Assembly (NCBI GenBank): GCA_017417465.1 | Contig: JAFPZD010000250.1 | Coordinates: 18,346-82,345 of the forward strand | Origin: Prevotella sp. | GTDB lineage: Bacteria; Bacteroidota; Bacteroidia; Bacteroidales; Bacteroidaceae | Direction of reading: 5' to 3' | Length of the DNA stretch: 64,000 nt | Shown here: in pieces, positions 56,036-64,000 of the stretch | Position numbering within the stretch: position 1 is the stretch's first letter | How the letters are laid out: every line of letters begins with the position of its first letter | The notes under the pieces: model-generated | Seen by the model: only the letters and a program-made list of their open reading frames with translations | Databases searched by the model: none | Told to the model about the DNA's origin: nothing | Made by a program: the position numbers and the translations under genes

Positions 56036-56088
56036 CAACCTAAAACGACATATTTATTAACTCTATTACTAACTAAAAACTTATTGCA

Positions 56089-59000
56089 ATGAGAAAACTA
56101 AAACTATTACTCGTGCTGTGCGTGGTGGCAATGACTGCCAGTGCAAGCAAAACGGTGTATCTGGTTCCTGGACCTTGGAATGATGCAAATGCCACAGAAC
56201 GCTATGCACTCTACATGTTTGACAACGATGCAGGCACTAACGCTTGGACAAGCTTCACAGAGGGAGCAAACGGAATCTGGAGTGCCGAGTTCGACGACCA
56301 GTATCCGAACATGATTATCTGCCGCATGGATGGCGCATCCACCGAAAATGACTGGGCTAACAAGTGGACTCAGACCGCCGATCTGGCAGCTCCCTTCGCC
56401 GATGGCCTTACCTACACTATTTCGGGCAGAGATGACAACAACAATGCCAACAACACCTATTACATCAGTGCCTATCTCTACAACCCCACAACAGGGCTTT
56501 TCCTCAGCCGTGGCGCTGGATATGGCACTGCCTGCTGGGCAGACAACTTCGGTATCCCCGTAATTTTTATCGCAAATGACGGTGGCTATCGTCTTCAGTA
56601 TATCGATCAGACCGACCAGTATGTCAGTGATGCTTATTGGTCGTGGGCAGACGGAGGAACAGACCGTGCACAGACTTACACCATTTCGACAGTTGATGGC
56701 GGATACAAACTTATCAACAAAGCCCATGGAGATGCAAATCTGACTCTTTATATTGCAGAGGGAGCCAATAATGAAGGCTTTACACGCCAGATAGCTTCTA
56801 ATGGTAAGTATGGCGACAACTGTAACGAGAACTGGGATGTCTGGCAGTTCAAGAGCTCGCCTGAGCGCGAGGCCATCGTAGCTGAAAGAGTGGCCACAGC
56901 AGAGGCTGCCATGGCCACGACATTAGGCTACACGCTGGCCAGTGGTCAGACGCTGAAAGCCCTTGTGGAGGATGCAAACATATTTGCCGCCTCAAACCTG
57001 ACAAGTTCTATCAATAATGCCGCATTGACAGGCGATTATTCGACAGGATGGAAGTATGCTAAGAAGAATAATGGAGGCAACCCAACTACGAATAATAGTG
57101 ACGGCGTAGAGGTCTATCAGGGCTGCGGAACATTCTCGCAGACCGTGACAGGACTGGCTAATGGCCTGTACAAGGTAACCGTACAAGCTTACTATCGTGA
57201 TGGCTGGAACGAAAGATGCGCCGAACTGAGCAATAATGGCTGGAGGCTGTCGAACGCCTATTTGGAAGCCAACGGCAACCAGACCATGATTGCCGACTGG
57301 GCCAGCGACAGGGCCAACGACGGCAATCCCAACGGGACAAGCGAAGGAAGAGCCTTGTTCAATGCAGGCAAATATGTGAACGAGGTATTCGCAATGGTTA
57401 CCGACGGTACTCTCGCCATCTCGATTGCACAGCCGGGCGGCGCTACTGCCGGACGCTGGTTCTTCATCAGCAATGCCACACTGACTTATTATTCCGACAC
57501 TGTTTCTGATGAGGATGCCGCCGCTATTATCCAACAGGCAGAGACATTGGAAGAAAAGGTTATGCCTAACACTGCAAAAGAAGCACTGACCAATGCAAAG
57601 ACAACATTCAGTGGAGCTAAGACCATTGCTAACTACAACGCGTTGGGGCAAGCAATTGCTGATGCACAGGCTTCGGTAAATGCTTACCAAAGTGCAAATA
57701 CTTATTTTGAAGAGGTTGGTGCTATTCTTGAAAACACCAACGTTTACACAACAGAAGCTTACAATACTTATTATGCAACGCCAAAGGCTGCTTATGAGGC
57801 AAGAACTTTGACGAAAGAAGCAGCCAATGCACTTGTTTACAAGCTGAACAACGGCTGGCATGCCCAAAATACCCTTGACGATATTCTGCTTTCTACTTGG
57901 ACTCAGGACGGTGTCCAGTGTAAGGACTTTGACAAGTCACTATACATTAACACATGGTCAATTGAAGGAAACACAGACGGTTCTGATTTCTTTGCACCAT
58001 TCTTCGAATACTGGGTGTCTTCAAGCAATACGCTTGCAGCCAACTCTTTCGTGTCGACAATTACAGGTTTGAAGGCTAACGAAACCTATTCCTTCACCAT
58101 CAGGGCACGTGTACAGCCCACAGACGGAAAGACCATGATTGACAATGCCATTACAATGAAGGTCGGAGATAGTGAAGCAGTGTGCATTAGCTCAGGAACA
58201 AAGTTTGGAACTACAAATTATTATATTGGTAATTTCACAGCTGTTGGAACGACCGATGCAAATGGCAACCTTGTAGTAACCATCACTATTGCTGATGCAA
58301 GTAATGTAAGTTGGCTGTCATTCTATAACTGCAAGTACGTGGAGGGTGAAGATCTTTCTGCTTATATTGCTGACTATGAGTTCGCGCTGAATACTGCAAA
58401 GGCTAACCAGAGCAATACAAAGTATGTGAATGTGACTGGTCAGGAAAAGACCAATCTTGACGAGGCCATTGATACTTATTCAACAGTTGACTTGACCAGT
58501 AAAGCAGACCTTATCGCAGCAAAGAATGCATTGGAAACTGCTTCTAACACATTCGTAAATGCTGTCGCCTCTTACGATGCATTTGTTGCTGCCAAGAATG
58601 CAACATATGATGAGCTTCCATACGCCAGCACAGCCAAGTATGATGCTTTAACTACTGCACTCAGTGAAACAGCTGAATCTGCCGCCGATGCTGACGCTAA
58701 GAGACTGAATATCTTAACAGCCTACCGCCTGTATGTTGAGAGCAATGCACGGGCTGAAGGCGTTATAGGCAGTGAGATTATCGCCGTGCCCAACGGCAAC
58801 ATGGACGTAGCATACAACAGTGAAAGCCATACCTTTGGTGCATGGCAAGTCTTTGGACAGACGAACGGAACTATCAACTGGTACAATGGCGAGTCTTTCA
58901 CTACTGGCGATGATGGTAACACTTACATGTATGCCGACATTTATAAGAATGACAACAACGCTGGAATCCAGCAGACCATGAACCTTAGTGCTGGAAAATA

Positions 59001-59895
59001 CCTGCTCACCGTTACGGCTCGTGCAGGAACTGCTGCTGGTGCTTCATTCAAGCTATTCGCCAATGATGTCAATGTCGATATTCCACGAATTGGTAATACT
59101 GGCGGTACTTTCGACCGTGGATGGAATGACGTGTCTCTCGAATTTACAATCAACACTACAACAGACGTAAGGATTGGCGTGCAGTCTGGAAATGGCAAGG
59201 ACCTGTGGTGGAGTGCTTCACGCTTCCGCTTAGCTAAGATTGCTGATGTAATTGATGAAAATGTCGACTATACACCTGTTGAAGCTACAAAGAGCATTGT
59301 TCTCAACCGCACCATCAAGGCCGACACTTGGAACACCATCTGGCTGCCGTTCTCGATGACCGAGGCCGAACTGAAGGCCACCTTCGGTGATGACGTGGAG
59401 ATTGCACAGTTCTCTGAGACTCCCAATGCGAACGTGCCTGGCCAGTCGACCATCAACTTCAACAAGTCTGACAAGGCCATTTCGCCCAACGTGCCCGTGC
59501 TGCTGAAGACCTCCACCGCTGGCAACGCCTACGAGATTGCAGGCCGCACCATCGTTGCCGGTACGCCGACCACCGCTGGCACCAACTTCGACTTCGTTGG
59601 TACGACAGCTGCAAGCACCACCGTTGCTGAAGGTGACTATTTCATTGGCTCGAACAAACTGTACGCTTCTACTGGCAGCACGACTCTCAAGTGCACCCGT
59701 GCATACCTGCAGGGTAAGAGCGAAGGCGCCCGCATCGTGAACTTCTCCATCGATGGCAACGAGACAACCGCCATCGAGAACATGGAGCAGGGTACCATCA
59801 CCACTGGCAAGGTCTACAACCTCCAGGGTCAGGAGGTGAAGAGCGCTCAAAAGGGTATCTTCATCCAGAATGGCAAGAAAGTCGTCATCAAGTAA
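56089..59895 (+). CDS. Large secreted multidomain protein with Prevotella-type C-terminal motif
   Basis: A 1268-residue protein with a signal peptide (MRKLKLLLVLCVVAMTASA). The first 110 residues resemble a small carbohydrate-binding module (VYLVPGPWN...). Two similar helical segments (about 485-545 and 770-830) look like FIVAR-type three-helix modules. A beta-sandwich (about 915-1055) resembles a carbohydrate-binding fold. The C-terminal segment VYNLQGQEVKSAQKGIFIQNGKKVVIK-type motif (about 1240-1268) is shared by many Bacteroidales exported proteins. No catalytic site was seen. It likely acts at the cell surface as a glycan- or protein-binding factor. Confidence 0.7.
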   Translation: MRKLKLLLVLCVVAMTASASKTVYLVPGPWNDANATERYALYMFDNDAGTNAWTSFTEGANGIWSAEFDDQYPNMIICRMDGASTENDWANKWTQTADLAAPFADGLTYTISGRDDNNNANNTYYISAYLYNPTTGLFLSRGAGYGTACWADNFGIPVIFIANDGGYRLQYIDQTDQYVSDAYWSWADGGTDRAQTYTISTVDGGYKLINKAHGDANLTLYIAEGANNEGFTRQIASNGKYGDNCNENWDVWQFKSSPEREAIVAERVATAEAAMATTLGYTLASGQTLKALVEDANIFAASNLTSSINNAALTGDYSTGWKYAKKNNGGNPTTNNSDGVEVYQGCGTFSQTVTGLANGLYKVTVQAYYRDGWNERCAELSNNGWRLSNAYLEANGNQTMIADWASDRANDGNPNGTSEGRALFNAGKYVNEVFAMVTDGTLAISIAQPGGATAGRWFFISNATLTYYSDTVSDEDAAAIIQQAETLEEKVMPNTAKEALTNAKTTFSGAKTIANYNALGQAIADAQASVNAYQSANTYFEEVGAILENTNVYTTEAYNTYYATPKAAYEARTLTKEAANALVYKLNNGWHAQNTLDDILLSTWTQDGVQCKDFDKSLYINTWSIEGNTDGSDFFAPFFEYWVSSSNTLAANSFVSTITGLKANETYSFTIRARVQPTDGKTMIDNAITMKVGDSEAVCISSGTKFGTTNYYIGNFTAVGTTDANGNLVVTITIADASNVSWLSFYNCKYVEGEDLSAYIADYEFALNTAKANQSNTKYVNVTGQEKTNLDEAIDTYSTVDLTSKADLIAAKNALETASNTFVNAVASYDAFVAAKNATYDELPYASTAKYDALTTALSETAESAADADAKRLNILTAYRLYVESNARAEGVIGSEIIAVPNGNMDVAYNSESHTFGAWQVFGQTNGTINWYNGESFTTGDDGNTYMYADIYKNDNNAGIQQTMNLSAGKYLLTVTARAGTAAGASFKLFANDVNVDIPRIGNTGGTFDRGWNDVSLEFTINTTTDVRIGVQSGNGKDLWWSASRFRLAKIADVIDENVDYTPVEATKSIVLNRTIKADTWNTIWLPFSMTEAELKATFGDDVEIAQFSETPNANVPGQSTINFNKSDKAISPNVPVLLKTSTAGNAYEIAGRTIVAGTPTTAGTNFDFVGTTAASTTVAEGDYFIGSNKLYASTGSTTLKCTRAYLQGKSEGARIVNFSIDGNETTAIENMEQGTITTGKVYNLQGQEVKSAQKGIFIQNGKKVVIK

Positions 59896-59923
59896 CTAAC
59901 CCGTTAAAACGCAAAGAACAATT

Positions 59924-60118
59924 ATGAAGAAAACTGCATATATGGCTCCAGCCATCGAGATTGAAGAAATAGTCGTTCAGCCCTTGCTCAACACCGTGTC
60001 AGGTGTCGGTGGCGATGCCGGCATCACAACACCTGAGCCCGGCGAAGATGTCCCAACCGAGGGCGATGCCCGCCGTCGTCACGACGTCTGGGAGGACGAG
60101 GAGGAAGAGGAGTATTAA
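59924..60118 (+). CDS. 64-residue acidic peptide of unknown function
   Basis: Starts MKKTAYMAPAIEIEEIVV, continues LLNTVSGVGGDAG, then an Arg/His patch (RRRHDVW) and a Glu-rich end (EDEEEEEY). The pattern MKKxYxxPxxE...LL is one I associate with many short, unstudied Prevotella proteins found near exported proteins. It has no signal peptide of usual type. It lies 28 bp after the 1268-residue gene, before a strong terminator, so the two form a unit. It could be a precursor peptide or a small binding partner; neither is shown. Confidence 0.75.
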   Translation: MKKTAYMAPAIEIEEIVVQPLLNTVSGVGGDAGITTPEPGEDVPTEGDARRRHDVWEDEEEEEY

Positions 60119-60153
60119 CGCCACACCCCTTTACAAATAACAAGTGAACCCTT

Positions 60154-60202
60154 TCGGGGCGCAGTCGCACGAGGAGTGCTGTCTGCGCCCCGATTGTTTT
60201 TT
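60154..60202 (+). terminator. Rho-independent terminator after the acidic peptide gene
   Basis: Arms 60154-60164 (TCGGGGCGCAG) and 60183-60193 pair perfectly, followed by TTG and TTTTTT. Confidence 0.92.
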
Positions 60203-60214
60203 CCGTGTCAAAAG

Positions 60215-60246
60215 TTTGGCTGTTTCAGAAATAAAGCGTAACTTTG
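60215..60246 (+). promoter_or_regulatory. Promoter of the four-helix-bundle gene
   Basis: TTTG at 60215-60218 and TAACTTTG at 60239-60246 with a 20-nt spacer. The transcript leader (about 180 nt) would contain the whole CCGG array at 60281-60375. Confidence 0.78.
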
Positions 60247-60280
60247 CAGGCGAAAGTGCCGAAAAGCCCAAGGACAACCG

Positions 60281-60375
60281 GATTTGCCGGAAAAGCCGGA
60301 AAAGCCGGAAAAACCGGAAAAGCCGGAAAAGCCGGAAAGACCGGATAACCCGGATAACCCGGATTATCAGAATCC
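60281..60375 (+). repeat. 9-bp CCGG array upstream of the four-helix-bundle gene
   Basis: About ten units of GCCGGAAAA, ACCGGATAA and CCCGGATTA type. It lies in the predicted 5' leader. Short peptides through it are by-products. Confidence 0.92.
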
Positions 60376-60429
60376 GGAAAGCTTTTGGCCTGCTACACTC
60401 AATTCAACCCTTTCGACCACATTATTATT

Positions 60430-61137
60430 ATGGATATTCCTAAGCCAATAACTGTTAACCATTATGCCGACGGCACCGCCAGCGTATTACGGAAGCCTGT
60501 GGTTTATACCGAGTTGCGCTTCTATCAACGTAGTGACGTGCTATACCAACTGACGCAGGTGTTCTGTCGGCGCTTTCTCCCGAAGAGTGGCGACCGAACT
60601 GTAGACCAGATGGTTCAGGCAGCACGCAGCACTAAACAGAACATTGTTGAGGGCAGCAGCGACGGCCAGACATCGATGGAGATAGAGTTGAAGTTGTTAG
60701 GTGTTGCCCGTGGCAGCAACAAAGAACTTCTTGAAGACTATCAGGATCAGCTGAAAAGGGCAGGACTTACTGAGTGGTTTGGCACCAACCCGCGCTTCGA
60801 GGCCTTACATACGTTTTGTAAGAATCACACCCAATTGGAGGATTTCACCTCCTTGTTTCCAAGGCTTGGGTTCGAGGAACTGGTCAATTTGGCCATCTGC
60901 CTCTGTCATCAGGTAGACAAAGGGCTTACGAGCTACATTGAGAATAAAGACCGGGAATTCACGACAGAGGGCGGCATCCGTGAGCGCATGACCGCAGCCC
61001 GCCTTAATCAGCGTTCACGTCAAACGGAAGTCATCACCCAGCAGGCCAGTGAGATAGAAGCTCTCCGACGCGAAAACGCACGCTTGCTGCAGGAGATAGC
61101 TCAGCTGAAAGCTCAGATAAAGGGAGGGACGGGGTAA
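60430..61137 (+). CDS. Four-helix-bundle (S23/Avd-like) protein with coiled-coil suffix
   Basis: Start at 60430 (MDIPKPITVNHY) is chosen; 60385 is also open. The 235-residue protein carries the S23-type four-helix bundle (about 22-130: VYTELRFYQRSDVLYQL, TKQNIVEGSS, ELKLLGVARGSNKELLEDY). A long suffix ends in a coiled coil (QASEIEALRRENARLLQEIAQLKAQ). Relatives include proteins from 23S rRNA intervening sequences and the Avd protein that assists the reverse transcriptase of diversity-generating elements. Neither an rRNA nor such a cassette is present here. CCGG arrays lie directly on both sides, the downstream one starting at the stop codon. Confidence 0.85.
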   Translation: MDIPKPITVNHYADGTASVLRKPVVYTELRFYQRSDVLYQLTQVFCRRFLPKSGDRTVDQMVQAARSTKQNIVEGSSDGQTSMEIELKLLGVARGSNKELLEDYQDQLKRAGLTEWFGTNPRFEALHTFCKNHTQLEDFTSLFPRLGFEELVNLAICLCHQVDKGLTSYIENKDREFTTEGGIRERMTAARLNQRSRQTEVITQQASEIEALRRENARLLQEIAQLKAQIKGGTG

Positions 61138-61262
61138 GCCCGGAAAAACCGGATTATCCGGAATTTCCGGAAATTCCGGAAAGACCGGAAAGACCGGATA
61201 ATCCGGATAATCCGGAAAAACCGGAAAAACCGGAAAAACCGGACAACCCGGAAAACCTGTCC
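61138..61262 (+). repeat. 9-bp CCGG array downstream of the four-helix-bundle gene
   Basis: About thirteen units (TCCGGAATT, ACCGGAAAG, TCCGGATAA, ACCGGAAAA). It begins at the stop codon of the four-helix-bundle gene and ends 33 bp before the transporter gene. Confidence 0.92.
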
Positions 61263-61294
61263 CTTAGCAAAGCAACCATCAAACGCAAAATAAC

Positions 61295-62560
61295 ATGAAA
61301 TCAAACCGCACCCGCCTCACCGACCGGCAATACGTAGTGCCGTTCGTACTTATTACGACGCTCTTCTTTTTGTGGGGCTTCGCCCGTGCCATCCTCGACG
61401 TGCTGAACAAGCACTTCCAGGACGAGCTTCACATCTCGATAGCGCAGTCGTCACTCATTCAGGTCACCACCTATCTTGGCTATTTCCTCATGGCCATCCC
61501 TGCTGGTCTGTTCATCACCCGTTACGGCTACCGTCGCGGTGTGGTGTTCGGCCTTACGCTGTTCGGCTTGGGTGCATTGGCATTCATCCCTGCGGTATCG
61601 TTCGCAGCGTTCCTCGGTGCACTGTTCGTCATCGGCTGCGGCTTGACGTTTCTCGAGACGGCCGCCAACCCCTACGTCACTGAACTTGGTGCCCGCGAGA
61701 CAGCCTCCAGCCGTCTGAACCTGTCACAGACGTTCAACGGCATGGGTTGCTTCATGGCGACACTGCTCGTCGGACAGTTCCTGTTCAGTGGGGGCAACGA
61801 GGGCAGCGGCGACGTCGCTGTGCCTTATGGCATTATGGGCGCGCTGGTGCTCATCATTGCCGTGGTTTTCTCAAGGGTGAACCTGCCGGAAGTGGAACCT
61901 GGAAAGCCCGGAGATTCCGGAAAGCCCGGAGATTCCGGAAATTCCGGACTATCCGGAAAAACCGGACTATCCGGACAGTCTGGCTTCTCAGGTCTTGGCG
62001 CCGTGCTTCACAACCGCTGGTTCGTTTTCGGGCTGCTGGCTCTGCTGGCTTACGAGGTAGCCGAAATCTCTATCAACAGCTATTTCGTGAACTTCGTCAC
62101 GGGAACGGGTTGGATGGACAAGCTGTCGGCATCGCGTGTGGTGTCGCTGGCGCTCGTCATCTTCATGGTGGGGCGGTTCATCGGCAGTTGGGTGATGCGC
62201 ACGGTACGTGCCGAGCGCATGTTGCTCTACTGCGCTATTGGCACCGTTGCATGCATGCTTTTGACGATGCTGAACCTCGGCATCGTGTCGCTTGTAGCGC
62301 TAATATTGAACTACCTTTTCGAGGCCATCATGTTCCCCACCATCTTCTCGCTCGCCGTGCGCGACTTGGGGCCGCTGACCAAGAGTGCTTCATCGCTGCT
62401 GATGATGACGCCCATCGGCGGCTGCGGCTTCTTCCTGATGGGCTACATGGCCGACCATACCAATCCGTTCCTGCCGTTTATCATTCCGCTGATAGGGTTT
62501 GTGGTCGTGTTGGCTTACGCGACCATGCAGGCAAAAACCGACAATACCAAACAACAATGA
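61295..62560 (+). CDS. FucP-type sugar:proton symporter (MFS)
   Basis: A 421-residue transporter with 12 helices and FucP-family features: FFLWGFARAILDVLNKHFQ in helix 1, YFLMAIPAG, and LTFLETAANPYV. Substrates in the family are L-fucose, glucose, galactose or GlcNAc. Residues of about 202-231 (GKPGDSGKPGDSGNSGLSGK and onward) are a Gly/Ser-rich insertion in the cytoplasmic loop between helices 6 and 7, encoded by a CCGG array. The stop overlaps the next start by ATGA. Confidence 0.9.
   Translation: MKSNRTRLTDRQYVVPFVLITTLFFLWGFARAILDVLNKHFQDELHISIAQSSLIQVTTYLGYFLMAIPAGLFITRYGYRRGVVFGLTLFGLGALAFIPAVSFAAFLGALFVIGCGLTFLETAANPYVTELGARETASSRLNLSQTFNGMGCFMATLLVGQFLFSGGNEGSGDVAVPYGIMGALVLIIAVVFSRVNLPEVEPGKPGDSGKPGDSGNSGLSGKTGLSGQSGFSGLGAVLHNRWFVFGLLALLAYEVAEISINSYFVNFVTGTGWMDKLSASRVVSLALVIFMVGRFIGSWVMRTVRAERMLLYCAIGTVACMLLTMLNLGIVSLVALILNYLFEAIMFPTIFSLAVRDLGPLTKSASSLLMMTPIGGCGFFLMGYMADHTNPFLPFIIPLIGFVVVLAYATMQAKTDNTKQQ
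61899..61985 (+). repeat. 9-bp CCGG array inside the FucP-type gene
   Basis: Units CCCGGAGAT, TCCGGAAAG, TCCGGACTA and ACCGGACTA are read as Gly-Asp-Ser, Gly-Lys-Pro and Gly-Leu-Ser. It fits the central loop of the transporter. Confidence 0.92.
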
Positions 62561-63735
62561 GCAAGCACCTCACACTCTTATGGGTTCTCCTGACCCTTAG
62601 TGCCACACTGAAGGCAGAAAACTGGATGAGCCGACTGCCCGACGATGCCTACGTCGCCGTGCTCTCCATTCCAGGAGCCCACGATGCAGCCACTGGCAGC
62701 GGCTGGGCGTCGGGTACGGAAGGCCTTGGCGACCTCTTCGCCCGCACACAGGACCTTACCATCAATGAGCTGTGGAATGCTGGTATCAGGGCCTTCGACC
62801 TTCGTCCGTGCGTCTGGGAGACCCACATGAACCTGAACCACGGCATCATGCCCACCGTGCTCCACTTCGAGGACGTCCTCTACATGCTACGCGACTCGCT
62901 GGTGGCCAACCCTTCGGAGTTTATCGTCATCCACCTGCTTCATGAGACCGATGGCGACCAAGTAGAAAATGCCTACGACGAGCGGCTGACAAGCCTGTTA
63001 CAGGATGACGGGTTGAAAGACTTCTTCCTAGACTTCTCGAAGAGCCTTACCGTTGGTCAGGCTCGTGGAAAGATACTCATTCTCAGCCGCGACCGCTATG
63101 CCACTCCTCCTGTCACTGGCGGCTACTTCACCAATTGGACGGGCGAAGCAAACTGGGATCTGCAGAGGCAATGCCGCATCATCGGCAGAAAGGGCTCAAG
63201 CAGCTGCTACATTCAGGATTATTCCGACACCCACCGCACAGGAGGCATCACGACAAAGGTCAACGCCATCAACAGGCTGTTAGATTACAGCACCACCCAC
63301 CAGACGACCAACGTCTCATCCATCGTATGGGTTATGAACTTCGCTTCCGCCTACTCGAAGGTAGAGAACCTGTTCGGATATGAGATTTCATCGAGCGACG
63401 GCTATCGCGACAATGCCACCCACACCCACGCCACCATTCTCGAATACCTCAGTACGAAGCCTGCAGGCCCCACGGGCATCGTCCTGATGGATTATGCCGG
63501 CGTTGACCGCAGCAACGACTATGAGGTGTGCGGTCTGCAGTTGACAAATGCCATCATCGACAACAACTTCCGCTACTTAGACGTCGGCTCCGGCATCATG
63601 ACGACAACGTCACAACCAGCTTGCTCCAAACAATACTATTCACTGGATGGCAAGCGTGTCAGCCCTTCTCAGCAACATGGTGTCAGCATCGTCAGACACA
63701 GCGATGGCAGCGTCACAAAGTGCCTGACGGATTGA
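62557..63735 (+). CDS. Secreted phosphatidylinositol-specific phospholipase C-like protein
   Basis: Start at 62557, overlapping the transporter stop (ATGA). The 392-residue protein has a signal peptide (MSKHLTLLWVLLTLSATLKA). It carries the PI-PLC X-domain motifs: first catalytic His in SIPGAHDAAT, the FDLRP strand, second His in LNHGIM, and the later FIVIHLLHE and ILILSRDRY. The C-terminus (YYSLDGKRVSPSQQHGVSIV) is a form of the same exported-protein tail as in the 1268-residue protein. It would cleave inositol phospholipids or GPI anchors, possibly of host origin. It is coupled to the FucP-type gene, which may import a released sugar. Confidence 0.87.
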   Translation: MSKHLTLLWVLLTLSATLKAENWMSRLPDDAYVAVLSIPGAHDAATGSGWASGTEGLGDLFARTQDLTINELWNAGIRAFDLRPCVWETHMNLNHGIMPTVLHFEDVLYMLRDSLVANPSEFIVIHLLHETDGDQVENAYDERLTSLLQDDGLKDFFLDFSKSLTVGQARGKILILSRDRYATPPVTGGYFTNWTGEANWDLQRQCRIIGRKGSSSCYIQDYSDTHRTGGITTKVNAINRLLDYSTTHQTTNVSSIVWVMNFASAYSKVENLFGYEISSSDGYRDNATHTHATILEYLSTKPAGPTGIVLMDYAGVDRSNDYEVCGLQLTNAIIDNNFRYLDVGSGIMTTTSQPACSKQYYSLDGKRVSPSQQHGVSIVRHSDGSVTKCLTD

Positions 63736-63792
63736 GTGAGGACAAATAGAAAAGAAAGGGAACATTCCAAGAACTCCAGTCGCAAAGTGAGA

Positions 63793-63851
63793 GTCCTCTC
63801 CGAGAAGTCCGGCAGTCCTCTCGGAGCAAACTGGCAGTCCTCTCGGAGGGC
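63793..63851. repeat. CTCCGAGA...CTCTCGGAG array, sister of 3310-3418
   Basis: Three units centred on GGCAGTCCTCTCGGAG. The bases 63798-63831 match 3341-3374 with two differences although about 60 kb apart. Confidence 0.85.
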
Positions 63852-63858
63852 TTTCGGA

Positions 63859-64000
63859 CAATAGAGTAGATGTAGGGGATTTCTCCCCTAGCACCTCTCA
63901 TTGCACCGTACGTACGGGTCTCGTATACGGCGCTACATATATATAGGAGTTCGCAAAGTCTGATACAAAGCATAAGGGTCGACCAAGCCAGGTCGGCTCT
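63859..64000 (-). mobile_element. Group II intron-like 3' segment, cut by the window edge
   Basis: On the minus strand the sequence reads ACCCGTACGTACGGTG, then TGAGAGG, a small hairpin (GGGGAGAAATCCCC, 63875-63888) and CTACTCTATT. This order recurs, in my memory, just after the reverse transcriptase gene of bacterial group II introns. The reverse transcriptase would lie beyond base 64000. No complete domain V could be traced, so this may be a remnant. Short frames here (YETRTYG) are typical spurious calls in that region. Confidence 0.45.

Noticed and set aside
61113-61304. Minus-strand frame of Phe-Arg repeats over the CCGG array
   Set aside because: It is a direct translation of the array with no start signal.
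61747-62556. 270-codon extension of the PI-PLC-like protein
   Set aside because: It lies in another frame of the FucP-type gene. The signal peptide starts at 62557.

Overview
The window comes from a Bacteroidales genome, most likely a Prevotella-type member of Prevotellaceae. The evidence is the Bacteroidota promoter signature (TTTG, about 20 nt, TAnnTTTG) before many genes, a SusC/SusD pair, a 290-residue primary sigma factor, type III glutamine synthetase, DUF349 and DUF4922 proteins, and many secreted glycoside hydrolases. No rRNA, tRNA, CRISPR array or complete insertion sequence was found. All functions below are read from motifs and remembered families; no search was run.

Layout. 1-5.1 kb: 3' part of a GH20 hexosaminidase gene, then on the minus strand a TerB/DnaJ co-chaperone, a cytidylate-kinase-like protein and a COG2509 flavoprotein. 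5.2-15.9 kb: a threonine region with thrA (aspartokinase-homoserine dehydrogenase), an ApgM-type protein that may replace ThrB, and thrC. It is interrupted by a restriction-modification pair (C5 methyltransferase and NgoMIV-like endonuclease) and by a GH28-GH43 pectinase fusion; a short-chain dehydrogenase follows thrC. 15.9-29.8 kb: carbohydrate-use region with a large GH2 enzyme, SusC, SusD, a secreted protein of unknown function, an Rpn/PD-(D/E)XK protein and a GH29 fucosidase. 29.7-36.2 kb, minus strand: flippase-like membrane protein, pdxA, rlmN, then a UDP-glucuronate 4-epimerase, a nucleotidyltransferase and a GHMP kinase that together look like uronic-acid activation. 36.3-42.7 kb: a glycosyltransferase/DUF4922/SpoIID fusion, an AmpG-like transporter, a lipoprotein and a GlsB/YeaQ protein. 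42.7-55.3 kb: a repeat-filled gap, the sigma factor, a four-copy tandem promoter array driving agmatine deiminase and N-carbamoylputrescine amidase (putrescine synthesis), a barrel protein, GlnN, DUF349 and an S9 peptidase. 55.3-64 kb: a second repeat-filled gap, a 1268-residue secreted protein followed by a 64-residue acidic peptide, a four-helix-bundle protein between CCGG arrays, a FucP-type transporter with a PI-PLC-like protein, and a group II intron-like segment at the edge.

The most unusual aspect is the repeat landscape. Short-period arrays (7-bp AATTGAG-type; 9-bp nCCGGnnnn-type; 9-bp units folded into long hairpins with conserved flanks; palindromic cassettes read as SLTPDPSPKERG...YSPLLGRG) fill the gaps. 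Several also sit in frame inside conserved genes such as thrA, thrC, rlmN, the GH2 gene and fucP, where they add about 8-48 residues at probable loops. These look like expanding or mobile mini-repeats under selection to stay open in the host frame, and are the best candidate here for something undescribed.
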